Positions 43,962 through 54,112 of a stretch of 64,000 nucleotides of DNA are shown one piece after another; the first letter of the stretch is position 1; each line of letters opens with the position of its first letter. The stretch is taken from positions 1-64,000 of the forward strand of contig NZ_CP016895.1 of NCBI RefSeq assembly GCF_001704115.1, written 5' to 3'. The notes below the pieces were generated by a model that was given only the letters and a program-made list of their open reading frames with translations, was not told the origin of the DNA and searched no databases. This stretch comes from Acinetobacter larvae (GTDB taxonomy: Bacteria > Pseudomonadota > Gammaproteobacteria > Pseudomonadales > Moraxellaceae). Both the position numbers and the translations under genes were made by a program.

Positions 43962-45266
43962 CTATGCGATTTTGCTGATGAGGCAATAATAAAAACCATC
44001 ACCATAGGCTTCTAACGGTAACAACTGACGACCGTACTGTTGTGCAATACCCCAATCTGCTGCAATCTTTATCTCTTGTGCATCGGCATGTTTGGCGAAG
44101 AAGTTTTGCATTTGTTGCTCATTTTCGGCTTTTAAAATGGAACAGGTAATATAAAGCAATTGCCCACCCACCTTGAGCTGTGACCAGAGCTGCTCCAGAA
44201 TCTGACTTTGCAATTGTACAATTGGTTCAATATCCGAAGATTGACGTAATAAGCGAATATCAGGATGACGACGTAATACACCTGTTGCAGAGCACGGTGC
44301 ATCTAATAAAATTGCATCCAGCAACTGCTCGGCCTGCCATGTGGTGGCATCGGCACATTGAATGCTCAATGGCGCAATCTCATGCAGTGCTAAGCGGGTG
44401 AGGTTTTCTTGCACACGCTGCAAGCGTTGTTCATCGGAGTCGATGGCAATCAGCTGTTTGGGAATATATTTTTCTAATAAGTGTGCAGTTTTGCCGCCCG
44501 GTGCTGCACAAGCATCCAGTACAACTTTCTGATCTAGAGCACAGAGCAATTGACTTGCCAATTGTGCATGTAAGTCTTGTACTGCAAACCAGCCTTTTTC
44601 AAAGCCCGGTAAGCTGGTGATTTGTACATTTTGATCTAGCACAATGGCACTTTCAATCCAGCTTACAGCATGGGCTGCAATATCTTGTGCGTGCAATAAA
44701 GTCAGATAAGCATCACGACCAATCTTACGCTGATTGATGCGTAAGCAAATCGAGGTCGGTTGTTTAAGTTGCTGACACAGTGCTGGGAAGTGTTCTGGCC
44801 AATCGCGTTTTAAACGTTTGGCGAGCCAGCTGGGTAAGCCATGTGTGGCATTTAACGCTTGCTGAAATGCTTCAGTTTCACGTGAAACACGACGTAAGAT
44901 GGCATTGACCACACCACTGAGCGCTGCAAAACCGAGTTGTTTACAAGCTTCAACGGTTTCTGAGATGGCCGCATGAGGTGCAGTACGTGTCATGAGCAAC
45001 TGGTACATCCCCAAATAAATACAACTTTCGACCGTTGGGTTGTTGAGTGGTTTGCTCAGGAGGGGCAAGCTAATGTTTTTTAAAGCATGCCACTGTCTGA
45101 GTGTACCCAGTAATAACTCATGAAACAGTGCACGGTCTTTGCTGGGCACTTGTGCCAATTCGTGGCTGAGGATACTTTGCAAAGAGCGCCCTTGCTGCAC
45201 AGCAAGTAGGCTAGTGACGAGCTGTGCTCTGAGGTTTCGTTTCGATGAAGACAAGGGCTGATTCAT
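43962..45266 (-). CDS. rsmB: 16S rRNA (cytosine-967-C5)-methyltransferase RsmB
   Basis: The 434-residue protein methylates C967 of 16S rRNA. It has an N-terminal NusB-like RNA-binding domain (about 1-140), the SAM-binding motif VLDACAAPGGKTAHLLE near 250, and the paired catalytic cysteines in LDAPCSATG and LLYITCSI. It overlaps the fmt stop by four bases, the usual fmt-rsmB coupling; def is not next to it. A near-perfect parS site lies within the coding sequence. Confidence 0.95.
   Translation of the reverse strand: MNQPLSSSKRNLRAQLVTSLLAVQQGRSLQSILSHELAQVPSKDRALFHELLLGTLRQWHALKNISLPLLSKPLNNPTVESCIYLGMYQLLMTRTAPHAAISETVEACKQLGFAALSGVVNAILRRVSRETEAFQQALNATHGLPSWLAKRLKRDWPEHFPALCQQLKQPTSICLRINQRKIGRDAYLTLLHAQDIAAHAVSWIESAIVLDQNVQITSLPGFEKGWFAVQDLHAQLASQLLCALDQKVVLDACAAPGGKTAHLLEKYIPKQLIAIDSDEQRLQRVQENLTRLALHEIAPLSIQCADATTWQAEQLLDAILLDAPCSATGVLRRHPDIRLLRQSSDIEPIVQLQSQILEQLWSQLKVGGQLLYITCSILKAENEQQMQNFFAKHADAQEIKIAADWGIAQQYGRQLLPLEAYGDGFYYCLISKIA
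44874..44889. promoter_or_regulatory. parS-like ParB binding site within rsmB
   Basis: AGTTTCACGTGAAACA differs from the widely conserved parS TGTTTCACGTGAAACA only at the first base. It lies about 45 kb from dnaA, within the origin-proximal zone where chromosomal parS sites normally cluster. Codons for QFQ..VSRE constrain it only loosely. Confidence 0.75.
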
Positions 45267-46225
45267 GCAAAAATATGTCCGACGTGAAGGCGTTGAGATT
45301 GGAGAATTTGCTGGGCATTAAATGCTTTGGCACCCGGCCATTGTAATTGGGTTAGACAAATCACTTTCTGATCGCCACAACAAACATGAACGCCGTGTGA
45401 GTCAATCGCAATAATTTCTCCAGCTTGCGCATGTTCTGTAGTGCGTGTAGATAATTGACTCATCCATACACGCAGGTTGTTGTCGGCATCAAGTGCAGTA
45501 AATGCAACTGGCCAAGGGTGAAAGGCACGGATATTTCGATCGATGTGTAAGGCAGGGTCTTGCCAATTGATTTGTGCCTCTGCTTTGGCAAGCTTTTGTG
45601 CGTAGATGCTTTGTGCATCATCTTGTATTTCACGTTGTGCAATATAGCCTTGTAGGCTTTGCTCAGAAGCGAGTACCTTGCAAATGGCTTCAGCACCTTG
45701 TATGGCGAGGCGATCGTGCAAACTGGCTGCGGTATCTTGCGCCGTGATGGGGCAGTGGGTTTTATAGAGCATATCGCCCGTGTCTAAACCTGCAGCCATT
45801 TGCATAATCGTGACACCGGTTGTGTCATCACCGGTGGCAATTGCACGCTGAATCGGTGCCGCACCACGCCAACGAGGCAATAAGGACGCGTGAATATTCA
45901 GGCAGCCATATTTGGGTAGGTCCAATACGACTTGTGGCAAAATCAAACCATAGGCTGCAACCACCATAATATCGGCATCGAAAGCGGCTAATTCTTGCTG
46001 TGCTGCCAAACCTTCTGCTGTTGAGGCTTTAAAATGCAATGGTTGTTTTACCGGTAAGTGATGTTCAAGCGCAAGCTGTTTCACTGCAGATGCGCTGAGC
46101 TTTTGTCCACGGCCGGCCTTACGATCAGGTTGGGTATAAACCGCAACAATGTCGTGCTCTGTTTCAATGAGGGCTGCTAAGGCGACAGCAGCAAATTCTG
46201 GTGTACCTGCAAAAATGATTTTCAA
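45263..46225 (-). CDS. fmt: Methionyl-tRNA formyltransferase
   Basis: Fmt formylates the initiator Met-tRNA using 10-formyl-THF. The 320 residues start with MKIIFAGTPEFAAVALAAL and contain the formyl-transfer site AAYGLILP and LNIHASLLPRWRGAAPIQ, with catalytic Asn, His and Asp (DTGDML). Length is normal (about 315-320). Its last codons overlap the rsmB start as ATGA. Confidence 0.96.
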   Translation of the reverse strand: MKIIFAGTPEFAAVALAALIETEHDIVAVYTQPDRKAGRGQKLSASAVKQLALEHHLPVKQPLHFKASTAEGLAAQQELAAFDADIMVVAAYGLILPQVVLDLPKYGCLNIHASLLPRWRGAAPIQRAIATGDDTTGVTIMQMAAGLDTGDMLYKTHCPITAQDTAASLHDRLAIQGAEAICKVLASEQSLQGYIAQREIQDDAQSIYAQKLAKAEAQINWQDPALHIDRNIRAFHPWPVAFTALDADNNLRVWMSQLSTRTTEHAQAGEIIAIDSHGVHVCCGDQKVICLTQLQWPGAKAFNAQQILQSQRLHVGHIFA

Positions 46226-46697
46226 CGATATTCAGCTCAATAAATAACACCAGACCATTATAACAAAGCCAGCGCGCTGCGCATTGCTAATCATGAATGC
46301 ATATGTTATTCATAAAATAAAGTTATCTAAAATTTAAAAATTATTCATATAAGTTTTTAATCAGAATCTAGTCGTTACAGGTATATTGACTGCTTATAGC
46401 GCTTATATTTAATATTTTTATTGTATTTAAGCGACTATTCAGCATGATTTTATGCCATAGTTGCCTAAACAATTCTGAGCGCGACGGTGCACCACATCAT
46501 GCGTTGTAATGGCGTCGCCACAAGCTTAAGCCACTACAAAAGATTTTATTTAGAGTCATCAGCTACATCACAACTTATAGTATGATGTTTGAAATTTAAA
46601 CCGATTAGGCTGTTCATCGCTATAGCTTAAGTGGTTGTTATTAGCCAGAGTGAAGGGTGACTTCACTCAAGCACATATTTTGTTGGAAATATACGCA
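46226..46697. other. Divergent gap between fmt and ilvD, no gene seen
   Basis: This is 472 AT-rich bases with no supported gene. An upstream in-frame codon at 46635 would extend IlvD by 21 unrelated residues and is rejected. Promoters for fmt and ilvD must lie here. No leader-peptide attenuator rich in Ile/Val/Leu codons is obvious. Confidence 0.4.
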
Positions 46698-48527
46698 ATG
46701 CCTGACTATCGTTCAAAAACATCGACACATGGAAGAAATATGGCTGGTGCGCGTGGTTTATGGCGCGCAACGGGTATGAAAGATGAAGATTTTGGCAAAC
46801 CAATTATTGCCGTCGTGAACTCTTTTACTCAATTCGTTCCAGGTCACGTCCATCTCAAAGATCTCGGGCAATTGGTTGCGCAACAGATTCACGAAGCTGG
46901 TGGTGTGGCCAAAGAGTTTAATACCATTGCAGTAGATGATGGTATTGCGATGGGGCATGATGGCATGCTGTATTCTTTACCATCACGGGACCTTATTGCC
47001 GACTCTGTTGAGTATATGGTGAGTGCGCATTGTGCCGATGCCATGGTCTGTATTTCGAACTGTGACAAAATCACCCCAGGTATGTTGATGGCAGCGATGC
47101 GCCTGAATATTCCAGTGGTTTTTGTGTCTGGTGGACCGATGGAAGCCGGTAAGGTCAAAATTCGTGGTAATGAAAAAGCAATCGACCTAGTCGATGCGAT
47201 GGTGGTTGCCGCAGATGACAATTACACCGATGAAGAAGTGCAAGCTTTTGAACGCTCTGCCTGTCCAACCTGTGGTTCATGTTCAGGTATGTTTACAGCG
47301 AACTCGATGAACTGCTTGACGGAAGCACTGGGTTTGTCTTTACCCGGGAATGGTTCAATTGTTGCAACGCATGCCAATCGTAAAAAGCTATTCTTAAAAG
47401 CGGGTGAATTGATTGTGGAATTGGCTAAACGCCATTATGAGCAAGATGATTACAGCATTTTGCCACGTTCTATCGCGACCAAAGCTGCTTTTGAAAATGC
47501 CATGACGCTTGATATTGCCATGGGTGGTTCAACCAATACCGTGCTACATTTATTGGCTGCAGCCAATGAAGCGGGTGTTGATTTCACCATGGATGATATC
47601 GATCGTTTATCCCGTCATGTACCAGTACTGTGTAAAGTTGCACCAGCCAAACAAGATGTTCATATGGAAGATGTCCATCGCGCTGGTGGTATCATGTCTA
47701 TTTTAGGTGAGTTAGACCGAGCAGGTTTGCTGACTACCGACTGTAGTACGGTACATGCGCCGACTCTAAAACATGCATTAGATCAGTGGGATATTATTCG
47801 TACTGAAAATCCAGAAGTGTATGAGTTTTATCGTTCTTCACCTGGCGGCATCCCGACTCAAACGGCCTTCTCACAAAATCGTTATTATGCAAACTTAGAT
47901 GGTAACCGTGAGACAGGTGTGATTCGTAATGCAGCATATGCCTTCTCCAAAGATGGTGGTTTGGCGGTGTTATACGGCAACATTGCACTCGATGGTTGTA
48001 TCGTAAAAACGGCTGGTGTAGATGAGTCAATCTTGAAATTTAGTGGTACAGCACGTGTTTTTGAAAGCCAAGATGCTGCTGTGGATGCTATTTTAGGGCA
48101 ACAGATTAAAGCTGGCGATGTGGTGGTAATTCGCTATGAGGGTCCGCGCGGTGGACCTGGTATGCAAGAAATGCTGTATCCAACCAGTTATTTAAAGTCC
48201 AAAGGTTTGGGTAAAGAATGTGCCTTGATTACCGATGGGCGTTTCTCTGGGGGTTCATCTGGCTTATCGATTGGTCATGTTTCACCAGAAGCCGCAGAAG
48301 GTGGTGCTATTGGTTTGGTTGAAGATGGCGATATTATCGATATCGATATTCCCAACCGTACTATTGAACTACGTGTCGATGAGGCAACGCTTGCAGCACG
48401 TCGTGTGCAACAAGACCAAGCTGGTTGGCAGCCGAAAGAGCAACGTAAACGTAAAATTTCTAAAGCATTAAAAGCCTATGCCATGCACACCACCAGTGCA
48501 GCAAAAGGTGCGGTGCGTGAGATTTAA
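46698..48527 (+). CDS. ilvD: Dihydroxy-acid dehydratase
   Basis: IlvD converts 2,3-dihydroxy-acids to 2-keto-acids in valine and isoleucine synthesis. The 609 residues begin [21 protein letters not shown]. Cysteines for the iron-sulfur cluster are visible in [11 protein letters not shown] and [34 protein letters not shown] is the C-terminal family signature. This is the cluster-dependent long form found in Acinetobacter. Confidence 0.97.
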   Translation: MPDYRSKTSTHGRNMAGARGLWRATGMKDEDFGKPIIAVVNSFTQFVPGHVHLKDLGQLVAQQIHEAGGVAKEFNTIAVDDGIAMGHDGMLYSLPSRDLIADSVEYMVSAHCADAMVCISNCDKITPGMLMAAMRLNIPVVFVSGGPMEAGKVKIRGNEKAIDLVDAMVVAADDNYTDEEVQAFERSACPTCGSCSGMFTANSMNCLTEALGLSLPGNGSIVATHANRKKLFLKAGELIVELAKRHYEQDDYSILPRSIATKAAFENAMTLDIAMGGSTNTVLHLLAAANEAGVDFTMDDIDRLSRHVPVLCKVAPAKQDVHMEDVHRAGGIMSILGELDRAGLLTTDCSTVHAPTLKHALDQWDIIRTENPEVYEFYRSSPGGIPTQTAFSQNRYYANLDGNRETGVIRNAAYAFSKDGGLAVLYGNIALDGCIVKTAGVDESILKFSGTARVFESQDAAVDAILGQQIKAGDVVVIRYEGPRGGPGMQEMLYPTSYLKSKGLGKECALITDGRFSGGSSGLSIGHVSPEAAEGGAIGLVEDGDIIDIDIPNRTIELRVDEATLAARRVQQDQAGWQPKEQRKRKISKALKAYAMHTTSAAKGAVREI

Positions 48528-48595
48528 ACAATAATATTTAAACTATATATTGTTGTTCAATCAAGCATGACTAGAAAGTGATGTATTTAAAAATC

Positions 48596-48627
48596 AAAAA
48601 ATCTCCAAGCGTTTGGGGATTTTTTTG
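48596..48627. terminator. Bidirectional terminator between ilvD and TonB receptor
   Basis: AATCTCCAA and TTGGGGATT form a stem around GCGT with one G-T pair, flanked by A and T runs. It works for ilvD on the plus strand (seven T) and for the receptor gene on the minus strand. Confidence 0.8.
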
Positions 48628-48636
48628 CACGATGAT

Positions 48637-50847
48637 TTAGAAGTTATAATGAATTGAAGCAGTATAGCGTCTTGGATCGCCGTAAGTGTTTGCCCAAGTA
48701 TTTAGACGATATTTCTCATCAGTTAAATTACTAACATTGAAAGAAACATTAAGATCTTTGTTGATTGTGTAACGCGCCATAAGATCAACTAAAGTAAAGG
48801 ATTTTTGACGGAATGCTTGGTAGTTCAGCCCAGTTTTACTGTTGTCATAGAACTCGCTTTGCCAGTTTAAGCCAGCGCCTACTGTTAATTTACGGTCTAG
48901 GATAGGAAGATTATAGGTACTAAACATTTTAAACTGTTGTTTAGGACGATCGGTATTAATGCGTTGACCATTATTATCTTTGGTCTCCGCTTGGGTATAA
49001 CCGGCTTGAATATTCCATTCAGGTAAAATCTGTCCTGCAACTTCGACTTCAAAGCCTTTGGTTTCGGCACCTTTTACTGCACGATAATAGTTAGAACCGG
49101 TCGTGGTCCAACCATTAATCACAGCTTCATCTGTATCTGTATATTTTCCAGCGGTTTCAGCAACATTATCCATTTTGGCTTGGAAATAGGCGGCACTCAG
49201 ATTGAGGCGATCGTCATAAAAACTTGCTTTTAGTCCGCCTTCATAGTTATCACCTTGTTGTGGGTCAAGTACGTTATAGCTGTAGTCACGATTGCTTTGT
49301 GGGAGGAAGATATTGGTATAGCTTGCATATGCTGTTAAATAGGGGGTGATGTCAAAAGTAATACCTGCATAGGGTGTTAGTTCATTACTTTCTTTAATAT
49401 GTGTATCTGATACGGTATTGCGGACATCGTTGGTTGAACGTGTTTTTAAGTCATAATTGGATAAGCGACCACCGAGAATAATATGCAATGCTTCGATTGG
49501 GTTTAACCGTGTTGCAAGATAATAACCGCTTTGCTCATAATCTTTATGACTTAGACCTGTGGCAACCGTTGCTTCGGTAGGCATAGCAATGTTGCCATCC
49601 CAAGTATTAAGATCGATGACACCCCGTGCATTATAGCCCGCATAAGCATTGTTGTCGCTTTTTAAGCGTTGATAACTTGCACCGAACATTAGTTCATGCT
49701 CACGCCCCAACAGCTGATAATAACCTGTCGCAGAGATATCCATACTATGTTCTTCTGGGCTAAAATCATTTTGTGACGCGGCAAGGGAAGCGGTCATATT
49801 GCTATAATCAACTTGTGCAACACCAATTACCCCATATAAAGATTCAATATCTTGTTTGGTATAATTGTAGTTCGCTTGAACTTTCCAACGGTTGGCAAAC
49901 TCATGTTTAAACTCAGTAAATAAATTGAGTGTATCGATGTTGCTATATGCCCAACGCGCATTTGGGTTAAATTCGCGATCAAAAGGCATGATTTTGCCAT
50001 CATCACCAAAGATGGTAATGCCATGTACACCCTGACCATCTAAACGCGCACGGCTTAATAATGCACCTAAACTAAGTTGGGTTTTTGCGCCAAGATCTGT
50101 ATCTAATACACCATAAAGTGTCGCATTACGTTGATCCCCCCAATCTCGCCATGAATCATTTTGACCATAGGCTGCCACAAGACGACCACGTACTGTACCC
50201 GATGCATTGAGGGCACTTTGTACATCAAACTCTGAGCGAATAGTGTTGTTTGAACCAGCGTTTATTTTGATGCTCCCGGTCGGGTCGGTTTGATTGGCAT
50301 GTTTGCGGTTTAAACCTACGCTTGCACTTGGGTAACCTGCGCCATTGGTTAAACCTGCAGCACCTTTTAGTACAGTAATATTTTCATAAATAATAGGGTC
50401 TAAATTACTTAGAGACGATCCATTTTTTCCACTGGTTGCAGGGGAAGTCATTACGCCATCGACTTGATAATTTAAAATCTGGTTACCGCGTGCATAATAA
50501 AACGTATATTCACCGCCATTACCCACAGCACCTTGGGCACCGAAACGTTGGATATAAATTCCAGGGGTTTGCGAGAGTACTTCTTCAACTGTTTTTAAAT
50601 TTTGCTCTTCAATACGTTGACTGGTCATGACCGTAACGGATTGTGGGGTATCTTTTAAACTCAGGTCCAATTTTGTTGCCGCACGAGAAGAGGTTGCTGT
50701 ATAGGCGGGGGCTTGATCATGCTGTGCTTTTATTTCAATAGTGGGCAGCTGCTCTGGTTGATCTGCGGCATATGTTGCATAGCTGCATAAGGTAAGCGAG
50801 GAAAATAGGATATGGCGGATTGCCATAGTGAGTGCGGATTGGTTCAT
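48637..50847 (-). CDS. TonB-dependent siderophore receptor (FhuE/FpvA-like)
   Basis: The 736-residue outer-membrane protein has a signal peptide (to about ATYA), a plug domain with DTPQSVTVMTSQRIEEQN and VEEVLSQTPGI, and a 22-strand barrel ending HYNF with the terminal Phe. The conserved PSASVGLNRKH region matches the siderophore-receptor group (FhuE, FpvA-like). The ligand is probably a ferric siderophore of unknown kind. A Fur-box-like site precedes it, so iron repression is likely. No siderophore synthesis gene is adjacent. Confidence 0.88.
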   Translation of the reverse strand: MNQSALTMAIRHILFSSLTLCSYATYAADQPEQLPTIEIKAQHDQAPAYTATSSRAATKLDLSLKDTPQSVTVMTSQRIEEQNLKTVEEVLSQTPGIYIQRFGAQGAVGNGGEYTFYYARGNQILNYQVDGVMTSPATSGKNGSSLSNLDPIIYENITVLKGAAGLTNGAGYPSASVGLNRKHANQTDPTGSIKINAGSNNTIRSEFDVQSALNASGTVRGRLVAAYGQNDSWRDWGDQRNATLYGVLDTDLGAKTQLSLGALLSRARLDGQGVHGITIFGDDGKIMPFDREFNPNARWAYSNIDTLNLFTEFKHEFANRWKVQANYNYTKQDIESLYGVIGVAQVDYSNMTASLAASQNDFSPEEHSMDISATGYYQLLGREHELMFGASYQRLKSDNNAYAGYNARGVIDLNTWDGNIAMPTEATVATGLSHKDYEQSGYYLATRLNPIEALHIILGGRLSNYDLKTRSTNDVRNTVSDTHIKESNELTPYAGITFDITPYLTAYASYTNIFLPQSNRDYSYNVLDPQQGDNYEGGLKASFYDDRLNLSAAYFQAKMDNVAETAGKYTDTDEAVINGWTTTGSNYYRAVKGAETKGFEVEVAGQILPEWNIQAGYTQAETKDNNGQRINTDRPKQQFKMFSTYNLPILDRKLTVGAGLNWQSEFYDNSKTGLNYQAFRQKSFTLVDLMARYTINKDLNVSFNVSNLTDEKYRLNTWANTYGDPRRYTASIHYNF

Positions 50848-50876
50848 GTGTTTTACAAATCCATTGACTTATTTAA

Positions 50877-50895
50877 AATGAGAATTATTATTATT
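50877..50895 (-). promoter_or_regulatory. Fur-box-like site upstream of the TonB receptor
   Basis: AATGAGAATTATTATTATT (on the plus strand), read on the minus strand, matches most of the Fur consensus GATAATGATAATCATTATC. It lies 30-48 bases before the receptor start, where Fur binding would block transcription. Confidence 0.6.
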
Positions 50896-51197
50896 TTTAT
50901 TAGTTAAAATCAATAAAAAATTTTTACTTTTGCCATTTTTTTATCAGTGTATAAAGTATTGTCTTGACGTATTGGCTCCCATATCTAAGAGCACTTTGTA
51001 TAGAAGCATTAATCGCTTCTGTGATATGGCAAAGATTAAAGTCTAATTTTTAAGGTGCTATTGCTTTAAATGATGAGCTTTCATTGATCATTCGGCGACA
51101 AATTGCTATAAACTTTAAACAGGTCTATGACATACATATGTATATTGATCGCCATAATTTTTTGATATTCAAACTTTGTTAGATTGAGGCAAATCTC
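50896..51197. other. Divergent promoter region, no gene seen
   Basis: These about 300 bases between the Fur box and the next gene are AT-rich, with no supported coding sequence. They probably hold the plus-strand promoter of the thioredoxin-fold-like gene. Confidence 0.35.
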
Positions 51198-52487
51198 ATG
51201 TCATTGTTGCGCCGTTGCTTTGATCCGATTCGATCACGATGGTTTTTCCAAAAGCCTAGTCGCCAAGCGGTATTACCGATCGATCAGGGCTTGAGTATCT
51301 ATTTACGTCTAGATGACGTGTATAGCTATTTGGCGGTACAGCAATTAACACAATTAGATGAATTACTCAGTGAGCAACTCAAACCGTTAAAGGTGATTAT
51401 TTCCGATGTCAGTGCTGAACCGCCGAACCACATGGATGTAGCGGCATGGCATCAGTATTGTCTGAATGATGCGCGCATTCTGGCACAGCAACATCGCTTT
51501 AGTTTTGATGATGAAAAACCCGAACAACCTAGTGCTGAGGCGCTTAAACAAGCCAAAACTATTTTACGTCATACCCCATTGCGTGGACAAAATTTTCTAT
51601 ATTTACTTGAAGATGTTTTTCATATGCTGTGGCAACAGCAATATGGCAAACTGCGAACTTTATTTGCCATGGCGAGTCGGCATCAAGTCCCGCAGCATTT
51701 TCCTGAACGTATTTTTAGTCATGAGCCTGTACGCTATAGTTATTTTGAGTTTGGTCAGCGGCAATATCAGGCTGTAGATGACTTATTACGTTTAACACGG
51801 CGTTTAAGACAACAAAACTTACTCAATGGCACGCCAATTTTTTTAATTAATCATATTGAGTGGCGTGAACATCTAATTAATGATGCGGAACAATTAGCAG
51901 AGATACAGGCGATGGATCCTGAATTGGATTTATATATCGCACTGGAAGATCCAATTAGTTGGTTATTATTGGCATATATTAAAGAGGAATTGGCTGAGTA
52001 TTATGATATTCAACTGAAACTCTACCCGTTACCGTATAGTGGGCGCGATCAATTTGATTGGCGTTTAGCCACGCGATTATCGAAACGGACCGAAGTGGCA
52101 TTTACGCCATTCTGTCGACCCGATGCAGATGCAGTCATGCATATGGCAAGCTTATTTTATAGTGTGGCTGAAGAACAGCAACTGCAAACCATGTACGATA
52201 TTTTAGCGGCGGTATGGACGGATGGTCGTGATTTATCTTATACGCCACATTTTAATGCTTTGCAGCAACAATTGGCGATCACACAATTGGCTTCGGGGGC
52301 AGAACAACAGTTATTGCATAATGCTGAGCAATGCAGTGCTTTGGCGCAACCAGATTTACCTGTATTGGTATTAAGAATCGATGGTCAGCAATATGTCTTT
52401 AATAGTTTATATCGAGTTTGGATGATTGAAAGTATTTTAAGCCGAGTATTGGAACAGAAGTATAAAGCGCAAAATAGTAAACCATAG
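51198..52487 (+). CDS. DsbA/HCCA-isomerase-fold-like protein
   Basis: This 429-residue cytoplasmic-looking protein has no signal peptide. The segment YLRLDDVYSYLAVQQL (about 36-51) resembles the start of DsbA-fold 2-hydroxychromene-2-carboxylate isomerases and kappa-type glutathione transferases, and a similar block LYIALEDPISWLLLAYIKEEL recurs near 250. It may therefore be two such domains in tandem, with no CXXC motif. Function is unknown. It precedes the PchB-like gene by 26 bases, so they are probably co-transcribed. Confidence 0.55.
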   Translation: MSLLRRCFDPIRSRWFFQKPSRQAVLPIDQGLSIYLRLDDVYSYLAVQQLTQLDELLSEQLKPLKVIISDVSAEPPNHMDVAAWHQYCLNDARILAQQHRFSFDDEKPEQPSAEALKQAKTILRHTPLRGQNFLYLLEDVFHMLWQQQYGKLRTLFAMASRHQVPQHFPERIFSHEPVRYSYFEFGQRQYQAVDDLLRLTRRLRQQNLLNGTPIFLINHIEWREHLINDAEQLAEIQAMDPELDLYIALEDPISWLLLAYIKEELAEYYDIQLKLYPLPYSGRDQFDWRLATRLSKRTEVAFTPFCRPDADAVMHMASLFYSVAEEQQLQTMYDILAAVWTDGRDLSYTPHFNALQQQLAITQLASGAEQQLLHNAEQCSALAQPDLPVLVLRIDGQQYVFNSLYRVWMIESILSRVLEQKYKAQNSKP

Positions 52488-52513
52488 CAAAGAGTAGATC
52501 ATAGAAGGTGAAA

Positions 52514-52801
52514 ATGGAAAAACAAAAATGCCAGTCCTTAGCTGAAATTCGACAACATCTCGATGAGATTGATCGACATATGATTGAGCTTATTGCCCTA
52601 AGACAGTTTTATGTCGATCAGGTCAGTCATTTTAAATTAGATGAAGCTGCTGTGCAGGCACCTGCACGTGTGGAGCAAGTGATTGCAGCGGTCAGAGAAT
52701 ATGCACAACAGCAGGGGCTTGATGCTGATTGGGTTGAACAGTTTTATCGTCACATGATTCAGCATTTTATTCAAAGAGAGTTGAAACAAATTCGCCCCTA
52801 A
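52514..52801 (+). CDS. PchB-like chorismate mutase / isochorismate-pyruvate lyase
   Basis: The 95-residue AroQ-type helical protein aligns well with Pseudomonas PchB. Active-site residues correspond: Arg13 in LAEIRQ, Arg30 in LRQFYV, Lys41 in HFKLDEAAV, and the APARVEQ segment. PchB makes salicylate from isochorismate and has weak chorismate mutase activity. Which reaction prevails here cannot be decided. The ATG at 52514 has AGAAGG 5 bases upstream. A salicylate role would fit the nearby siderophore receptor, but no pchA-like gene is in view. Confidence 0.8.
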   Translation: MEKQKCQSLAEIRQHLDEIDRHMIELIALRQFYVDQVSHFKLDEAAVQAPARVEQVIAAVREYAQQQGLDADWVEQFYRHMIQHFIQRELKQIRP

Positions 52802-52806
52802 AGCTG

Positions 52807-52828
52807 ATTCTCAATCGAGAGAATTTTG
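52807..52828 (+). terminator. Short hairpin after the PchB-like gene
   Basis: ATTCTC (52807-52812) and GAGAAT (52819-52824) form a 6-base stem with a 6-base loop, followed by TTTG. It is a weak intrinsic terminator candidate between convergent genes. Confidence 0.4.
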
Positions 52829-52854
52829 TGCTGAAGACATGACGTCGATGGTGT

Positions 52855-54003
52855 TTATAACCAACGACGTTGTAATATCCATAGGCTCAGAATAATAATT
52901 ATCGCGCTTAGTACTGAGAACATCATGCTAAGGGTGCTGATATATTTACTCGCCTCTAAACCCAATGCGATCGCAATATAATAGCCAAAACTAAAAAGTG
53001 CTGAAGCCGTACCCTTATGCTCAGTATAATGTTGCAGTGCCTGTGCGAGTAAAATCGGAATAGCCATCGCATAGGCCAGCATAAAAATTATCATTGCCAT
53101 AAAAAATGTTGCTTGATCTTGGAGTAAATAGGCACAGAGACACCCCAAAACACAACAGAGCATGGCAATGCACAAGATCCAACGTGTGGCAACGTGTGCG
53201 CTATTGGCATGACGCCGTAGTAAATAACGATTGCCCCAGACCCCAACCAAAGAACCGATGGCAAAGAACACACCACTATAGAGTTGGTACGATGTCTCAC
53301 TATTTTGTGCAGCAAAAATAAAAGGTGCTTTAATATAATAACCAAAAATCAGCACATTATAAGCGGTGATTAATAAGGCAAAGCAGCCGACTTTTGCGTC
53401 TCGCAGCATGCGCTGTGCAACTTGCATGAAAGCGTGCTGAGCACGTTGGGGTGGTGCTGTTTCCTGACAGTAATACAGGCTGAGTAAACATAGCAATGCA
53501 GCACTACCCGCTAAGGCATAAAATATCCCGCGATAGCCTGTGTGCGCACTCAGATAGCTGCCTATAAATAAACCTATACTAGGGCTCATGGCAATAAAAA
53601 AGCCAATCAGTGCAAAGATGGATAATAACTGCGTTGCTGTAAAACGGTCCCGTAACATTGTCTGGGTGATGACTGAACCAACAGCGATACCGATACCAGC
53701 ACAACAACGCCAAAATAATAGGCTATAAAAAGATGTGCAGTATAAAATCGCAAAACAGGACAGGCTATATAATGCTAAGCCACACAGTAATATCGGTTTA
53801 CGCCCAAAATAATCACTGAGTATGCCCCAGATCAGTACCCCTATGGCAAAGCCTATAAAATAAAGGGAAAGGGTGAGTGCCATGGTCGGTGGAGCAGTTT
53901 GAAATGCCAGACTTAAACTGGGGAGGGCTGGGCTATAAATCGTTTCTACGATTTGCGGCAGCATGATGAGAACAATCAGTAAATAAAAATGAGCTTTGTT
54001 CAT
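52855..54003 (-). CDS. MFS efflux transporter, Bcr/CflA-like
   Basis: This 382-residue protein has 12 membrane helices of the drug-efflux type. GILSDYFGRKPILLCG in the loop after helix 2 is the MFS A-motif, and ETIYSPALPSL in helix 1 is typical of Bcr/CflA pumps. Substrate is unknown. It is divergent from the AraC-type gene with 109 bases between, suggesting control by that regulator. Confidence 0.85.
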   Translation of the reverse strand: MNKAHFYLLIVLIMLPQIVETIYSPALPSLSLAFQTAPPTMALTLSLYFIGFAIGVLIWGILSDYFGRKPILLCGLALYSLSCFAILYCTSFYSLLFWRCCAGIGIAVGSVITQTMLRDRFTATQLLSIFALIGFFIAMSPSIGLFIGSYLSAHTGYRGIFYALAGSAALLCLLSLYYCQETAPPQRAQHAFMQVAQRMLRDAKVGCFALLITAYNVLIFGYYIKAPFIFAAQNSETSYQLYSGVFFAIGSLVGVWGNRYLLRRHANSAHVATRWILCIAMLCCVLGCLCAYLLQDQATFFMAMIIFMLAYAMAIPILLAQALQHYTEHKGTASALFSFGYYIAIALGLEASKYISTLSMMFSVLSAIIIILSLWILQRRWL

Positions 54004-54112
54004 AATGTTCTGAGCACAGCAGGTTAAGCAAAAGTGCCACTATATAAAAATTGACCATTTCCTTTTACAATATAAAAGACCATAAATATCAAAAATCGGA
54101 CAAGGTATAGCG

